NCBI GenBank assembly: GCA_021372865.1
Contig: JAJFTO010000014.1
Location: 62,001-126,000 of the forward strand
Length of the DNA stretch: 64,000 bases
Origin: Porphyromonadaceae bacterium
GTDB taxonomy: Bacteria > Bacteroidota > Bacteroidia > Bacteroidales > Dysgonomonadaceae
Direction of reading: 5' to 3'
The translations under genes and the position numbers were made by a program. Of this stretch, positions 9,349 to 18,698 are shown in pieces. The notes under the pieces were generated by a model. It was given only the letters and a program-made list of their open reading frames with translations, was not told where the DNA came from and did not search any database. Each line of letters opens with the position of its first letter. The first letter of the stretch is position 1.

Positions 9349-10242
9349 CTAAAACAGTCGCACTTTGATGCTTAAATACCGTTCGGGATTCTGGCGTATA
9401 TCTTCGAGCAGTTTTGTCGCAGTATCAATGGTCACATTCAGACTGTCGTGCAACTTTGTATCGTTCATCAGTAAGCCCATGGAATTGTCTTTGCTGTTCA
9501 TTTTTCCGGTCAGGTTTTTCAGGTTGGTCACTGTCTCGTCGATAGCGGTAAAAGTGTGGGCCAGATCCATTTGATTCAGTTCACCGGAAACATCTTTCAA
9601 ATCGGCCGAGACATCTGAAAGATTGCGGCTGATCACGGGCAGATCTTTTTCCAGTGAGTTTACCATCCGGTTCAGACTTTCGCTGGATCGATTTAATTGT
9701 GTGACCGTATTTCCAATTCCTTCAATAGAGTTTATCCACATTGGATTTGACATCAATTTATTTAATGAGTAAACCACCGAATCGATACGCGAGAGAATTG
9801 AATCAGTTTTGGGCATCACGCTTGCCACCTGATCCATCAGACCTGCCTCCATTTTTCCGGTAAGGGTATCCCCGGGCTGAAGATAAACGTGGGATCCACC
9901 CATTACCAGATTTACCGTAGATGCACCAAACATGTCGACCCCGTACTCAAGATGACTGTCTTCTGTTATTTTCAGGGGTTCTTTCAAATTGATCCCCACT
10001 GCAAAAAGCATCGGATCGTCACTGATCATACTGATCGTGTTGATTAACCCAATCTGATATCCTTTTACATAGACAGGAGATGAGATGAGCAGTTTGGAAA
10101 CATCTTCAAAAACGGCGTAGTATTGGTTCTGCTTTTTGAGCACATTGATGCCTTTCAGGAAGTTAATGCCGTAATAAAGCATTCCGATGCTTGCAATGAA
10201 TGCAAGACCAATGATTGCATACCTGCTTATATTCTTCTTCAT
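9349..10242 (-). CDS. MCE/MlaD family lipid-transport protein
   Basis: A 297-residue protein with one N-terminal transmembrane helix (about 8-27), an MCE domain (about 35-115, including YAVFEDVSKLLISSPVYVKG) and a helical tail that probably oligomerises. In this family the membrane-anchored MCE ring forms a hydrophobic tunnel moving phospholipids between the membranes. The permease and ATPase (MlaE/MlaF) are not nearby. It lies 15 bases downstream of the amidase gene on the same strand, so the two are probably cotranscribed. Confidence 0.85.
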   Translation of the reverse strand: MKKNISRYAIIGLAFIASIGMLYYGINFLKGINVLKKQNQYYAVFEDVSKLLISSPVYVKGYQIGLINTISMISDDPMLFAVGINLKEPLKITEDSHLEYGVDMFGASTVNLVMGGSHVYLQPGDTLTGKMEAGLMDQVASVMPKTDSILSRIDSVVYSLNKLMSNPMWINSIEGIGNTVTQLNRSSESLNRMVNSLEKDLPVISRNLSDVSADLKDVSGELNQMDLAHTFTAIDETVTNLKNLTGKMNSKDNSMGLLMNDTKLHDSLNVTIDTATKLLEDIRQNPERYLSIKVRLF

Positions 10243-10257
10243 AGGTTCATTCTATCT

Positions 10258-11349
10258 TTATTTGATGCGTTGCCCATCTTTAAATTCCACGATAAAGGCA
10301 TCTTTGAATTTTTTAGTTACTTCTTTGAGAGTTTGCTCAATTTCGCTCTGTTTGGAAGTACTTCCATAAGTATATTTATAGGTAGAACCGTCTTTATAAA
10401 AATCTACCGGATTCAACCCTTTAAAAGCAGATGACCCTTTCTCGTATTTTCGGGATGATATAAGAAACTGAACGCGATACTCTTTTTCACCCCCAACAGC
10501 CGGCGTTTGCGAAATAGCAACCTGTCCTTTGCCGCTGGTGGAACCGGAAAAAACATAGCTTTTCTTGTCATACTCCCGCTTATATTCCTTAAATCCCTGA
10601 TAAATGGAAGAAGCCAGCGAAAATTGTCCGCTCGCACTCCTGAGATATTTCTCATCCGTTCTGTTACTGATGTACCCCAGTTCAATAAGGACACTCGGCA
10701 TGCCCACCTCTCTCAACACCAGAAAACCGGCTTGGCGTACACTTCGGTTCACCCTTTTTGAATTTTTCACCAGCTGATTCTGCACCAGTGTAGCGAGGTA
10801 AACACTCTGCGACAAAAACTCATTGGCCATGAATTCAAAAATAATATAGGACTCGGGCTCATTGGGATTAAAGCCTTCATATTTTACCGAATAATCATCT
10901 TCATACATGATCACAGCATTCTCTGCCTTGGCTACATCCAGGTTATCCTTGCTCCTGTGCAATCCCAGAACAAATGTTTCCACTCCCTGAGGAGATGTAT
11001 GCCGCCGGTCGAGTGCATTGCAATGAATCGATATGAATAAATCGGCATGGCCCTTATTTGCAATTTCAGCACGTTGGTTCAATTCCACAAACCGATCCGA
11101 ATTACGGGTATACATAACTTTCACATCGGGATGATTCTGCTCGATGAGCCTTCCCAGTTGCTGACCGACAGAAAGTACAATATCTTTCTCTTTCGAAACA
11201 GACCCCAAAGCTCCGGGATCTTTACCTCCGTGCCCTGGATCAATCACCACTGTAAATTTGCCGTTTTGCGGGTTGGCGGAATTGCCGGAATGAAAAGGTA
11301 AAAATGTACCCAAAAACAACAATAAAAGTAGTTTTATACAGGGTTTCAT
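10258..11349 (-). CDS. N-acetylmuramoyl-L-alanine amidase
   Basis: A 363-residue exported zinc amidase that cleaves the bond between MurNAc and the peptide stem during cell-wall splitting. A signal peptide (KLLLLLFLGTFLPFHSG) precedes the amidase_3 domain with VVIDPGHGGKDPGA, the zinc ligand region LFISIHCNA and the catalytic-Glu region VLIELGYISN. The C-terminal 70 residues (from YRVQFLISS to AFIVEFKDGQRIK) look like a SPOR-type peptidoglycan-binding domain. I start at MKPCIKLLL; a longer frame adds 28 residues that spoil the signal peptide. Confidence 0.9.
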   Translation of the reverse strand: MKPCIKLLLLLFLGTFLPFHSGNSANPQNGKFTVVIDPGHGGKDPGALGSVSKEKDIVLSVGQQLGRLIEQNHPDVKVMYTRNSDRFVELNQRAEIANKGHADLFISIHCNALDRRHTSPQGVETFVLGLHRSKDNLDVAKAENAVIMYEDDYSVKYEGFNPNEPESYIIFEFMANEFLSQSVYLATLVQNQLVKNSKRVNRSVRQAGFLVLREVGMPSVLIELGYISNRTDEKYLRSASGQFSLASSIYQGFKEYKREYDKKSYVFSGSTSGKGQVAISQTPAVGGEKEYRVQFLISSRKYEKGSSAFKGLNPVDFYKDGSTYKYTYGSTSKQSEIEQTLKEVTKKFKDAFIVEFKDGQRIK

Positions 11350-11445
11350 GTAGAATTTCTTTTTACAAAAATAATGATAAATATCTGAATTAAAAAAATG
11401 AGCCACAATAAGCAGCTCATTCTTCTTTTCCATTATGACTATAGG

Positions 11446-12558
11446 TTATGGCATCAGTTCTGCCAGCTTGGCATCAAGAGCGTCGCCTCTCAGATCTTTT
11501 GCGATGATAATTCCATCCTTATCCAAAAGGACAGTGTGCGGTATGCCATCGATGGCGTATAAATCCACCACCGGACTCTCCCAATACTGCAGATCTGACA
11601 TCTGCGACCAGGTCATATTCAGGTCTTTAAGGCCCTGTATCCATTTTTCATGATCCTTATCCAATGAGACACCCACCACCTCAAAACCTCTCGATTTGTA
11701 CTTTTTGTACGCGGCCACCACGTTAGGCATTTCCCGACGGCAAGGTCCACACCACACAGCCCAGAAGTCGACCAGTACATATTTTCCTTTTCCGGCATAA
11801 TCGGAGAGGGAAACCTCATTACCTTCAGTATCTTTCAATGTAAAATCAACAAATTTCTTGCCTACAGCCACATTCTCCAGGTTTTCCAACCGTTGAGTGA
11901 TCCGTTGAATATTTTTGCTGGCTTTGAACTTTTCATCTGCAAGATTGAGAATCTCTCTCTGTTGTTCCGGCGCAAACATGGACGAAGAAGTGAGAAACAC
12001 ATACTTTCCAAGTTCGTTTCCGATATTTTCTTTGATGAAGTTGAAATTCAAATCGGTAAGCTGAATGCTGATACTGTCATACGTCGTATTGATCTCTGTT
12101 TCCAAAGAATCGGTCATCGTGCCTTCAGCATTAGCCGTGTTATATTGCTCCGTCACCCTGCGGATCGTTTTTGTCAGTGCTCTTTGTTCAGTTCTGAAAT
12201 CGGTATAGGCATCGTTTGTCTTTGTACCTTTCACCGTTACTACCGTATCGAACAACACTTCTATCCTACCCGGCTCAATCAACACAGGTACCCGGCTCTC
12301 CTGTTGTGGATTCACCGTTTCGTCGAGCGAAATAAAGCGAAGTACCGTGCTGTCTGCCACACCTTTCAACGAGAATGATCCATCTGTGACCAGCACTGAA
12401 TCCACGACAACCATGGCCTCATCGGTCATTTGCTGTACATACACTTTGGTGCCTTCATAAGAGGTATCGGTAACCGTACCCTTGATCGTATAATTCCTAA
12501 CGTTCTGGCAGGAGAGAAGAAATCCGGCTGATAAGAAAAGAAACAATAACTTTCTCAT
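11446..12558 (-). CDS. TlpA/ResA-like thioredoxin-fold lipoprotein
   Basis: A 370-residue lipoprotein with lipobox FLLSC (Cys17). The N-terminal part (about 20-120) resembles DUF4369, followed by a helical middle and a C-terminal TlpA-type thioredoxin domain with active site WCGPC in FWAVWCGPCRREMP. In this family the domain reduces periplasmic disulfides, often for cytochrome maturation or outer-membrane protein quality control. It is divergent from rpe, and a TATCTTTG -7 box lies at 12588-12595. Confidence 0.88.
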   Translation of the reverse strand: MRKLLFLFLSAGFLLSCQNVRNYTIKGTVTDTSYEGTKVYVQQMTDEAMVVVDSVLVTDGSFSLKGVADSTVLRFISLDETVNPQQESRVPVLIEPGRIEVLFDTVVTVKGTKTNDAYTDFRTEQRALTKTIRRVTEQYNTANAEGTMTDSLETEINTTYDSISIQLTDLNFNFIKENIGNELGKYVFLTSSSMFAPEQQREILNLADEKFKASKNIQRITQRLENLENVAVGKKFVDFTLKDTEGNEVSLSDYAGKGKYVLVDFWAVWCGPCRREMPNVVAAYKKYKSRGFEVVGVSLDKDHEKWIQGLKDLNMTWSQMSDLQYWESPVVDLYAIDGIPHTVLLDKDGIIIAKDLRGDALDAKLAELMP

Positions 12559-12587
12559 TTAATTTCTTTTTTATGTTTAACCTGTGA

Positions 12588-12595
12588 CAAAGATA
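12588..12595 (-). promoter_or_regulatory. Possible -7 promoter box for the TlpA-like gene
   Basis: The minus strand reads TATCTTTG, 29 bases before the start codon, an exact match to TAnnTTTG. The -33 element is unclear. Confidence 0.4.
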
Positions 12596-12648
12596 TGTAA
12601 AATGTCTTCATAAATGCGCATTTCGCTCTTTTTTATGTAAAAAACCAC

Positions 12649-12656
12649 TACCTTTG
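12649..12656 (+). promoter_or_regulatory. Possible -7 promoter box for rpe and its operon
   Basis: TACCTTTG matches TAnnTTTG and is 24 bases upstream of the rpe ATG. The -33 region is T-rich (CTCTTTTTT) without a clean TTTG. Confidence 0.4.
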
Positions 12657-12680
12657 GAACCAAAATAAACAATAATATAT

Positions 12681-13331
12681 ATGGGTACGATGGTAGCGCC
12701 GTCGCTGTTGGCGGCCGATTTTCTCAATCTGGAAAGAGATGTGGAGATGCTTAACCGAAGTGAGGCAGACTGGATCCATCTTGACATCATGGATGGTGTT
12801 TTTGTGCCGAACATCTCTTTTGGATTTCCGGTAATCAGTCTTTTAAAAAAAGTAACAAAGAAACCGTTGGACACCCATCTGATGATTGTACAACCAGAAA
12901 AATTTATTGATGAGGTTGCAGCGACCGGCGCTTCCTATATGAATGTGCACTACGAAGCTTGTACCCATCTTCACAGGGTAGTGCAGGAGATCAGGAAAAA
13001 GGGGATGAAGCCGGCTGTCACATTAAATCCGCATACCCCGGTATCGCTGCTGGAGGATATCTTACCCGATCTGGACATGGTCCTGCTGATGTCGGTAAAC
13101 CCCGGTTTCGGTGGACAGCGTTTTATTGAGCATTCCCTTAGGAAAGTAGATCAACTCAAAAAATTAATTCTGACACAACACACTTCCACACTGATTGAGG
13201 TGGACGGTGGGGTAAATCTTGAAACGGGGAGAAGATTGGTGGATGCAGGTGCTGATGTGCTTGTCGCCGGAAGCTTTGTTTTTTCTTCGGAAAACCCCGA
13301 AGATACCATCCGGATGTTACGGGCTTTATAA
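12681..13331 (+). CDS. rpe: Ribulose-phosphate 3-epimerase
   Basis: A 216-residue TIM-barrel enzyme interconverting ribulose 5-phosphate and xylulose 5-phosphate in the pentose phosphate pathway. Conserved motifs are APSLLAADFLNL, the metal-site HLDIMDGVFVPN (residues 34-45), DTHLMI, SVNPGFGGQ and VDGGVN. The length is normal. It is first in a plus-strand run with comEC, the DHH phosphoesterase, the DUF4827-like gene and glmM, although gaps of 86-100 bases leave room for internal promoters. Confidence 0.95.
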   Translation: MGTMVAPSLLAADFLNLERDVEMLNRSEADWIHLDIMDGVFVPNISFGFPVISLLKKVTKKPLDTHLMIVQPEKFIDEVAATGASYMNVHYEACTHLHRVVQEIRKKGMKPAVTLNPHTPVSLLEDILPDLDMVLLMSVNPGFGGQRFIEHSLRKVDQLKKLILTQHTSTLIEVDGGVNLETGRRLVDAGADVLVAGSFVFSSENPEDTIRMLRAL

Positions 13332-13417
13332 AAGTCAGATCCACTGTTTCTGACTGCTTTTGTCGTTGATTTCCCGTTTCAGGAGCTGTGATTTCTCCTA
13401 TTTCAGGCGCGTAGACA

Positions 13418-15382
13418 ATGAACAATTTTATCGGAAAAACACCATTTTTACGCCTGCTTTTACCTGTTACGGCAGGCATTGCTATCTGTGCTTTGTTCCC
13501 GGCATGGACGCCAAGCTTACATTGGCTTTTATCCACTGGCCTGATACTCATGATGCTATCCTGCTTGACAGGCAACAAACTACAATATCCAGGCCGATGG
13601 ATGTTCGGAGCGGGTTTATACCTGTTTCTCTTTTCGATTACTTTTTTACAATACAGGGATCAGGAAAGAAACAGAGAGTTCACGTTTCCGAATGCGTCGC
13701 GGTATTATAGCGGAATACTTCTTGACATTCCTGAAATGAAACCCCGTTCCATTGCCTGCAATGTGAAAATTACATATCCTTATCAGCAAAAAGTAAAATT
13801 ATATCTTTCCCCGGACGACGCAGCCAAAGCGTTGAACCCGGGTGATGAGATTATTTTTTATGCAAGAATGCAACCCTTCCGCAACTTCGGCAATCCGGAC
13901 GATTTCGATTATGTCCGTTACATGAAAATAAAAGGTTTCACCGGTTCGGCATATATCCCCTCATTGGAGTGGTATAAAACCGGTCGCCTGTCCCGGGCCA
14001 TTGTACCTCAGTCGCAGCGATTGCGGGCGAAGGCACTGACCATGTACCGTTCACTGCTCCACGAAAAAGATGCCTGTGCCTTTATCTCTGCCCTCACACT
14101 CGGGTACCGAGGAGACCTCTCCGACGACATTCAGGAAGCATTCCGAGCTTCGGGTACATCGCATGTCCTGGCCGTGAGCGGATTGCACGTTGGCATCATC
14201 TACGTCATCATAGAGCTGTTGTTTTCATTTCTGGGAAAATCGGGCAAGAGATACATTTTCCGGCAAGGTTTGGTCATCCTGACGTTATGGTGCTATGTCT
14301 TCCTGGCAGGGGGATCTTCTTCCGTGATGCGCGCAGCCATAATGCTTTCTATTTTCTGTCTGGGCAACATGCAACACCGGAAAGGATTCACATACAATAC
14401 GCTGGCTGCAGCTGCTTTTTTTATCCTCCTTTTCAGTCCGTTCAGCCTCTTCGATGTGAGCTTCCAAATGAGTTTTGGCGCAGTAGCGGCCATTCTCTAT
14501 TTTCAACCGAAGCTACAGGGTTTGTATACTCCAAAAGGAAACATAGCGAAATATGTTTGGGGCCTGTTATCAGTTTCAACGGCAGCTCAGCTGGGTGTCT
14601 TCCCACTGGTACTCTACTACTTCGGCACCTTTCCGACCTGGTTTTTCGTCGCCAACCTGTTGGTTGTACCGTTAATTGGAATCGTCATCTATGCCACCGC
14701 GGCGCTCACGGCTGTCGGTGCAATAAACCAGGCAACTGCCGGAGTTATCGACGGCATGGAATCCGTCTTTCAATGGATTACTGAAACACTCGCGACCTTC
14801 ACCTTGCGTATCGTGCAGATTTCGGAATCACTCCCTTTCGCTCAACTTACCGATAGCTATATTTCATTTATTCAACTGCTTCTATTGATTGTCTTTGTCT
14901 TTATTTTTACCAGATTTCTCTTTTCTCACCGCGTCCGGCCGTTATTAATCGCCCTGATATCGATGTTTGTATTTCAGTTGACCTCACTGCAGAAAGAGCT
15001 GTTTGAACCTGCGCCCCAGCTGGTGGTGTTCAATCGTTCCGGCAAAAGTGAAATAGCCCTGTTTACCGAAGGGAAACGCCATTTTCTGAATATCCCCGGG
15101 AACGGATTCCTGCCGCACTCCCGGGAGCGTATCTTTCGCCTGTCGGACAATTCGCTCGCTAGCCTCGTAGCAATGTCACCATTCCGGGTAGATGTACTGG
15201 TCCTTTCCGAAAGTGCAGAATTTCAAATCGAACAACTGCTCTCACTTTTTGAACCTTCGCTTATTGTTCTGGACAGCTCTCTTCCCCGTCGTGCTGCACA
15301 CAGGATGGGTAAAGAGTGCCTTCAATTGGGTATCGAGGTGCATGATGTCACTCAAGAAGGTGCTTTTTCCCTGATTTTTTAG
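13418..15382 (+). CDS. comEC: ComEC/Rec2 family DNA-uptake membrane channel
   Basis: A 654-residue polytopic membrane protein. An N-terminal DUF4131-like part with three hydrophobic segments is followed by the competence domain. That domain starts around ALTLGYRGDLSDDI and contains the hallmark SGTSHVLAVSGLHVG and many membrane helices. The last 120 residues are soluble but show no HxHxDH, so the metallo-beta-lactamase-like domain of Bacillus ComEC is reduced or absent, as is common in Bacteroidetes. The family passes single-stranded DNA across the inner membrane; whether this organism takes up DNA is unknown. Confidence 0.9.
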   Translation: MNNFIGKTPFLRLLLPVTAGIAICALFPAWTPSLHWLLSTGLILMMLSCLTGNKLQYPGRWMFGAGLYLFLFSITFLQYRDQERNREFTFPNASRYYSGILLDIPEMKPRSIACNVKITYPYQQKVKLYLSPDDAAKALNPGDEIIFYARMQPFRNFGNPDDFDYVRYMKIKGFTGSAYIPSLEWYKTGRLSRAIVPQSQRLRAKALTMYRSLLHEKDACAFISALTLGYRGDLSDDIQEAFRASGTSHVLAVSGLHVGIIYVIIELLFSFLGKSGKRYIFRQGLVILTLWCYVFLAGGSSSVMRAAIMLSIFCLGNMQHRKGFTYNTLAAAAFFILLFSPFSLFDVSFQMSFGAVAAILYFQPKLQGLYTPKGNIAKYVWGLLSVSTAAQLGVFPLVLYYFGTFPTWFFVANLLVVPLIGIVIYATAALTAVGAINQATAGVIDGMESVFQWITETLATFTLRIVQISESLPFAQLTDSYISFIQLLLLIVFVFIFTRFLFSHRVRPLLIALISMFVFQLTSLQKELFEPAPQLVVFNRSGKSEIALFTEGKRHFLNIPGNGFLPHSRERIFRLSDNSLASLVAMSPFRVDVLVLSESAEFQIEQLLSLFEPSLIVLDSSLPRRAAHRMGKECLQLGIEVHDVTQEGAFSLIF

Positions 15383-15419
15383 TACTTTTGTTACCATATT
15401 TCAAAAGAATACACCAAAA

Positions 15420-16475
15420 ATGAATTTGACAACAGTCACTGAGTTAATCCAACCGGCAAAAGTTGCAGCAATCATGGATGCCGTGGAGAGGTCAGAACAA
15501 ATTGTGATTACCACCCATCTCTCACCTGACGGTGATGCACTGGGTTCTTCTCTCGCTTTGTATCATTATCTCAAAGGAAAAGGAAAACAGGTACGAATGA
15601 TTGTGCCCAACACATTCCCCTACTTTCTAAGATGGATGAAGGGAGCCAGTGAGGTGGAAATTTACGAATACAATCCTTCCGCAGCCAAAAAAATTCTTTA
15701 TCACGCGGATCTTATTTTCGCACTCGACTACAATATTCCAAAAAGGACGGGGGATATGGCGCCCGCACTGGAGTCATCACCAGCAAAAAAGATTCTGATC
15801 GATCACCATCTTTCTCCGGGAGACATATTTGACATTACTATATCTCTTCCGGAAATATCTTCCACCAGTGAACTAATATTCCGGTTGTTGTTTCAGGCCG
15901 GCAAATACGATGAACTCAACCTGGCCGAGGCAGAATGTATCTATTGCGGCATGATGACTGACACCGGAGGATTCACCTTTAACTCCAACGATCCTGAGAT
16001 ATTCGAAATCATCAGCCTGTTATTAAGAAAAAAAATCGATAAAGATGCCATCTATTCGCATGTCTATCACAATTATTCTGAAGCGCGTTTCCGGCTGCTT
16101 GGATTCACCCTGTCGCAGCGTTTGGATATCTATCCCGATTTGCATGCGGCACTCATCTACCTTTCAAAGGAGGATCAGGCACACTTCCGTTTCAGCAAAG
16201 GTGATACGGAAGGATTCGTGAATTATCCGCTCAGCATCAAGGATATTATTTTTTCCACCTTCATCCGGGAAGACGATGGTTTGATAAAAATTTCGTTTCG
16301 CTCTCAGCTTTCCTTTCCATGCAACGAATTTGCAGCGGAATTCTTTAATGGCGGCGGTCATCTGAATGCCTCCGGAGGAGAGTATTACGGCACTTTCGAA
16401 GAAGCGCTCCGCATCTATGCCGATGGGCTAAAAGCCTATGAAGGCAAGCTTAAACAAGCCATAAACCAGCTATGA
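15420..16475 (+). CDS. nrnA: DHH/DHHA1 phosphoesterase, NrnA-like
   Basis: A 351-residue cytoplasmic enzyme. The DHH motifs are present in order: HLSPDGDALGSS (N-terminal metal site), FALDYN, DHHLSPG and MTDTGGFTFNS. The DHHA1 substrate domain ends with FFNGGGHLNASGG. NrnA-type enzymes degrade nanoRNA (2-5 nucleotide RNA) and can remove the 3' phosphate of pAp, a product of sulfate assimilation. The start follows comEC by 37 bases. The symbol is given by architecture only. Confidence 0.87.
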   Translation: MNLTTVTELIQPAKVAAIMDAVERSEQIVITTHLSPDGDALGSSLALYHYLKGKGKQVRMIVPNTFPYFLRWMKGASEVEIYEYNPSAAKKILYHADLIFALDYNIPKRTGDMAPALESSPAKKILIDHHLSPGDIFDITISLPEISSTSELIFRLLFQAGKYDELNLAEAECIYCGMMTDTGGFTFNSNDPEIFEIISLLLRKKIDKDAIYSHVYHNYSEARFRLLGFTLSQRLDIYPDLHAALIYLSKEDQAHFRFSKGDTEGFVNYPLSIKDIIFSTFIREDDGLIKISFRSQLSFPCNEFAAEFFNGGGHLNASGGEYYGTFEEALRIYADGLKAYEGKLKQAINQL

Positions 16476-16483
16476 TCATTTTA

Positions 16484-16521
16484 AAAAACCAACGTTATAT
16501 TTCAGCGTTACGGTTGGTTTA
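16484..16521 (+). terminator. Hairpin terminator after the DHH phosphoesterase
   Basis: AAAACCAACG (16485-16494) can pair with CGGTTGGTTT (16511-16520), apart from a one-base bulge near the loop. It lies 10 bases after the stop codon. The T tract is short, so termination may be partial; a promoter for the next gene overlaps its 3' arm. Confidence 0.5.
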
Positions 16522-16545
16522 TTTAAAGCAGATTGTGTACTTTTG
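16514..16545 (+). promoter_or_regulatory. Promoter of the DUF4827-like gene
   Basis: TTG at 16514-16516 and TACTTTTG at 16538-16545 are separated by 21 bases and agree with the Bacteroidetes -33/-7 pattern. The gene starts 31 bases downstream of the -7 box. Confidence 0.45.
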
Positions 16546-16575
16546 TAATTCATTTCATTTATACAACAGATTCAT

Positions 16576-17136
16576 ATGAAGCATTTATATCTTACTGTTA
16601 TTTTCCTTAGCGGGTTGTTGTTTCTCAATACTTCCTGCAAGGACACCATGACCTATGCCGATTATCTGAAAGCAGAAGAAAATGCCATCGATTTGTTTAT
16701 AGAATCCAATCATCTCACCGTTCTCAAGGACTTTCCATCGGACAGTATTTTCAAAGAGAACGAATTTTATAAAGATCCCGCTACGGGAGTTTATTTTCAT
16801 GTGATCGACTATGGCAACAGGAGCCAGAAGCTGCAATGGAAGGAGGAGGTATATGTTCGTTTCAGCGGATTGAACTATTTCAACACAGACGACACCACCC
16901 GTTACTCCAACCAAATGAGCCTTAATCCGGAAGAGATCGTGTTTATCGGACCCGTCACTTCGTCCACCAAAAGCAATTACAGTACGCCCGGGTGGGTAGT
17001 TCCCCTCAGCTATGTAGGCCACAATGGCAAAGTAAAAATGATTGTTCCTTTTAACATGGGATCTTCGTACGATCAGTCGAAGTATGAACCAACCTACTAT
17101 GATCTGGTGCAATACCGGTTTGAAAATCAATACTGA
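16576..17136 (+). CDS. DUF4827-like lipoprotein
   Basis: A 186-residue lipoprotein with signal MKHLYLTVIFLSGLLFLNTS and lipidated Cys21, so it is envelope-anchored. The mature part is a single domain with repeated aromatic beta-strand patterns (YFHVIDYGNRSQKL, VYVRFSGLNYF, GWVVPLSYVG). The C-terminal half loosely resembles FKBP-type peptidyl-prolyl isomerases. The assignment to the DUF4827 family, and its frequent position between the DHH phosphoesterase and glmM, is recalled and not computed. Its function is unknown. Confidence 0.75.
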   Translation: MKHLYLTVIFLSGLLFLNTSCKDTMTYADYLKAEENAIDLFIESNHLTVLKDFPSDSIFKENEFYKDPATGVYFHVIDYGNRSQKLQWKEEVYVRFSGLNYFNTDDTTRYSNQMSLNPEEIVFIGPVTSSTKSNYSTPGWVVPLSYVGHNGKVKMIVPFNMGSSYDQSKYEPTYYDLVQYRFENQY

Positions 17137-17224
17137 TTATTTTTTCAACCCATCTTTGCACCTACTGTAAAATCACCGACTGGTGACATTATAAAGAAAC
17201 ACTTTTCAATATAGAAATACCTAT

Positions 17225-18607
17225 ATGACATTGATCAAATCCATATCCGGTATCCGAGGAACCATTGGTGGAAAAACGGGCGAAAACCTGACACCACTGG
17301 ACATCGTAAAATTTACTGCTGCTTACGCAGCCTTTATCCGAAAATCGATTCAGTACAACCGGCCAAGGATTGTGGTGGGGCGCGATGCCCGTATTTCCGG
17401 AGAAATGGTGCACCGGATCATCACTGGTACACTGACAGGGATGGGTTGCGACGTGACCGACATCGGACTGGCCACGACTCCCACCACGGAGATTGCTGTC
17501 ACCAAAGAAAAAGCTGCGGGGGGCATCATCATCACCGCAAGCCACAATCCCAAACAGTGGAATGCACTGAAGCTGCTCAATCACCAAGGTGAATTTCTCA
17601 ATGCAGAAGAGGGGAATGAGATTCTTCACATTGCCGAAGCGGAAGATTTTTCGTTCGCTCCGGTAGATGAACTGGGTCAGATTATACAAAAGCAGTACCT
17701 GCACGAGCATATTCAAAGCGTCTTGTCTCTTCCTCTTGTGGATAAAGAAGCAATCAGGGCAGCCAATTTCAGGGTAGCCGTAGACAGTGTAAATTCAGTA
17801 GGCGGGTTTGCTATTCCAGAATTATTGTATGCATTGGGAGTGAAGGAGATCTTTAAATTGCACTGCGCCCCGCACGGCAACTTTTCTCACAATCCGGAAC
17901 CTTTACCACAGCATCTTACAGAGCTTTCTTCACTTACCCGCAGTTCTAAGGCGAGCGTGGGTTTTGCTGTGGATCCCGATGTGGACCGGTTGGCCATCTA
18001 CTGTGAAGATGGTGAACCCTTTGGAGAGGAATATACCCTGGTAGCAGTGTCCGACTATGTGTTACAGCAAACGCCAGGGAACACGGTATCCAATCTTAGT
18101 TCGAGTAGAGCCCTTCACGATGTCACAATATCCAGAAACGGTCGTTATTACGCTGCTGCAGTAGGTGAAGTGAATGTCGTAACAAAAATGAAGGAAGTGA
18201 ACGCTGTGATTGGCGGCGAAGGGAACGGCGGCATCATTTATCCTGCCGCCCATTACGGGCGCGATGCGCTTGTGGGTATTGCCTTGTTCCTCACCTATCT
18301 TGCCAGATCGGGGAAAACACCTTCTGCACTGAAGGCGACCCTACCCGCCTATTTTATGGCCAAACAAAAGGTGGAACTCACTCCCGACATCGATACAGAT
18401 GCAATACTGGAAAAGATGAAAGAAAGATTCAAAGACCAGCAGATAACCGATATCGACGGTGTGAAAATCGACTTTCCTGACAAGTGGGTACATTTGAGAA
18501 AATCAAATACCGAACCTATTATCCGGGTCTATTCAGAAGCACATACACAGGAGGAAGCAGAAGAAATCGGCAAACAAATCATTGATATGATCCGGAACCT
18601 TGCATAA
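17225..18607 (+). CDS. glmM: Phosphoglucosamine mutase
   Basis: A 460-residue phosphohexomutase-family enzyme converting glucosamine 6-phosphate to glucosamine 1-phosphate for UDP-GlcNAc and cell-wall synthesis. The phosphoserine loop TASHNPKQWNALK places the catalytic Ser at residue 106. The Mg site is DPDVDRLAIY, the sugar loop GGEGNGG, and the phosphate-binding site RKSNTEPIIRVYSE. The N-terminus ISGIRGTIGG fits GlmM, but family members also act on mannose or glucose phosphates, so specificity is likely but not proven. A hairpin follows at 18641-18667. Confidence 0.88.
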   Translation: MTLIKSISGIRGTIGGKTGENLTPLDIVKFTAAYAAFIRKSIQYNRPRIVVGRDARISGEMVHRIITGTLTGMGCDVTDIGLATTPTTEIAVTKEKAAGGIIITASHNPKQWNALKLLNHQGEFLNAEEGNEILHIAEAEDFSFAPVDELGQIIQKQYLHEHIQSVLSLPLVDKEAIRAANFRVAVDSVNSVGGFAIPELLYALGVKEIFKLHCAPHGNFSHNPEPLPQHLTELSSLTRSSKASVGFAVDPDVDRLAIYCEDGEPFGEEYTLVAVSDYVLQQTPGNTVSNLSSSRALHDVTISRNGRYYAAAVGEVNVVTKMKEVNAVIGGEGNGGIIYPAAHYGRDALVGIALFLTYLARSGKTPSALKATLPAYFMAKQKVELTPDIDTDAILEKMKERFKDQQITDIDGVKIDFPDKWVHLRKSNTEPIIRVYSEAHTQEEAEEIGKQIIDMIRNLA

Positions 18608-18640
18608 GGTCGTACCAACCAGCCTTTTTATCACACAATT

Positions 18641-18669
18641 GCCACATCATCTTTTTGACGTGGCATTTG
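18641..18669 (+). terminator. Weak hairpin after glmM
   Basis: GCCACATCA (18641-18649) pairs with TGACGTGGC (18656-18664) with one mismatch. The following bases are only moderately T-rich, so it may be a weak terminator. Confidence 0.4.
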
Positions 18670-18698
18670 CGTTAAAAATAAGATAAAGCCAAGAGTGA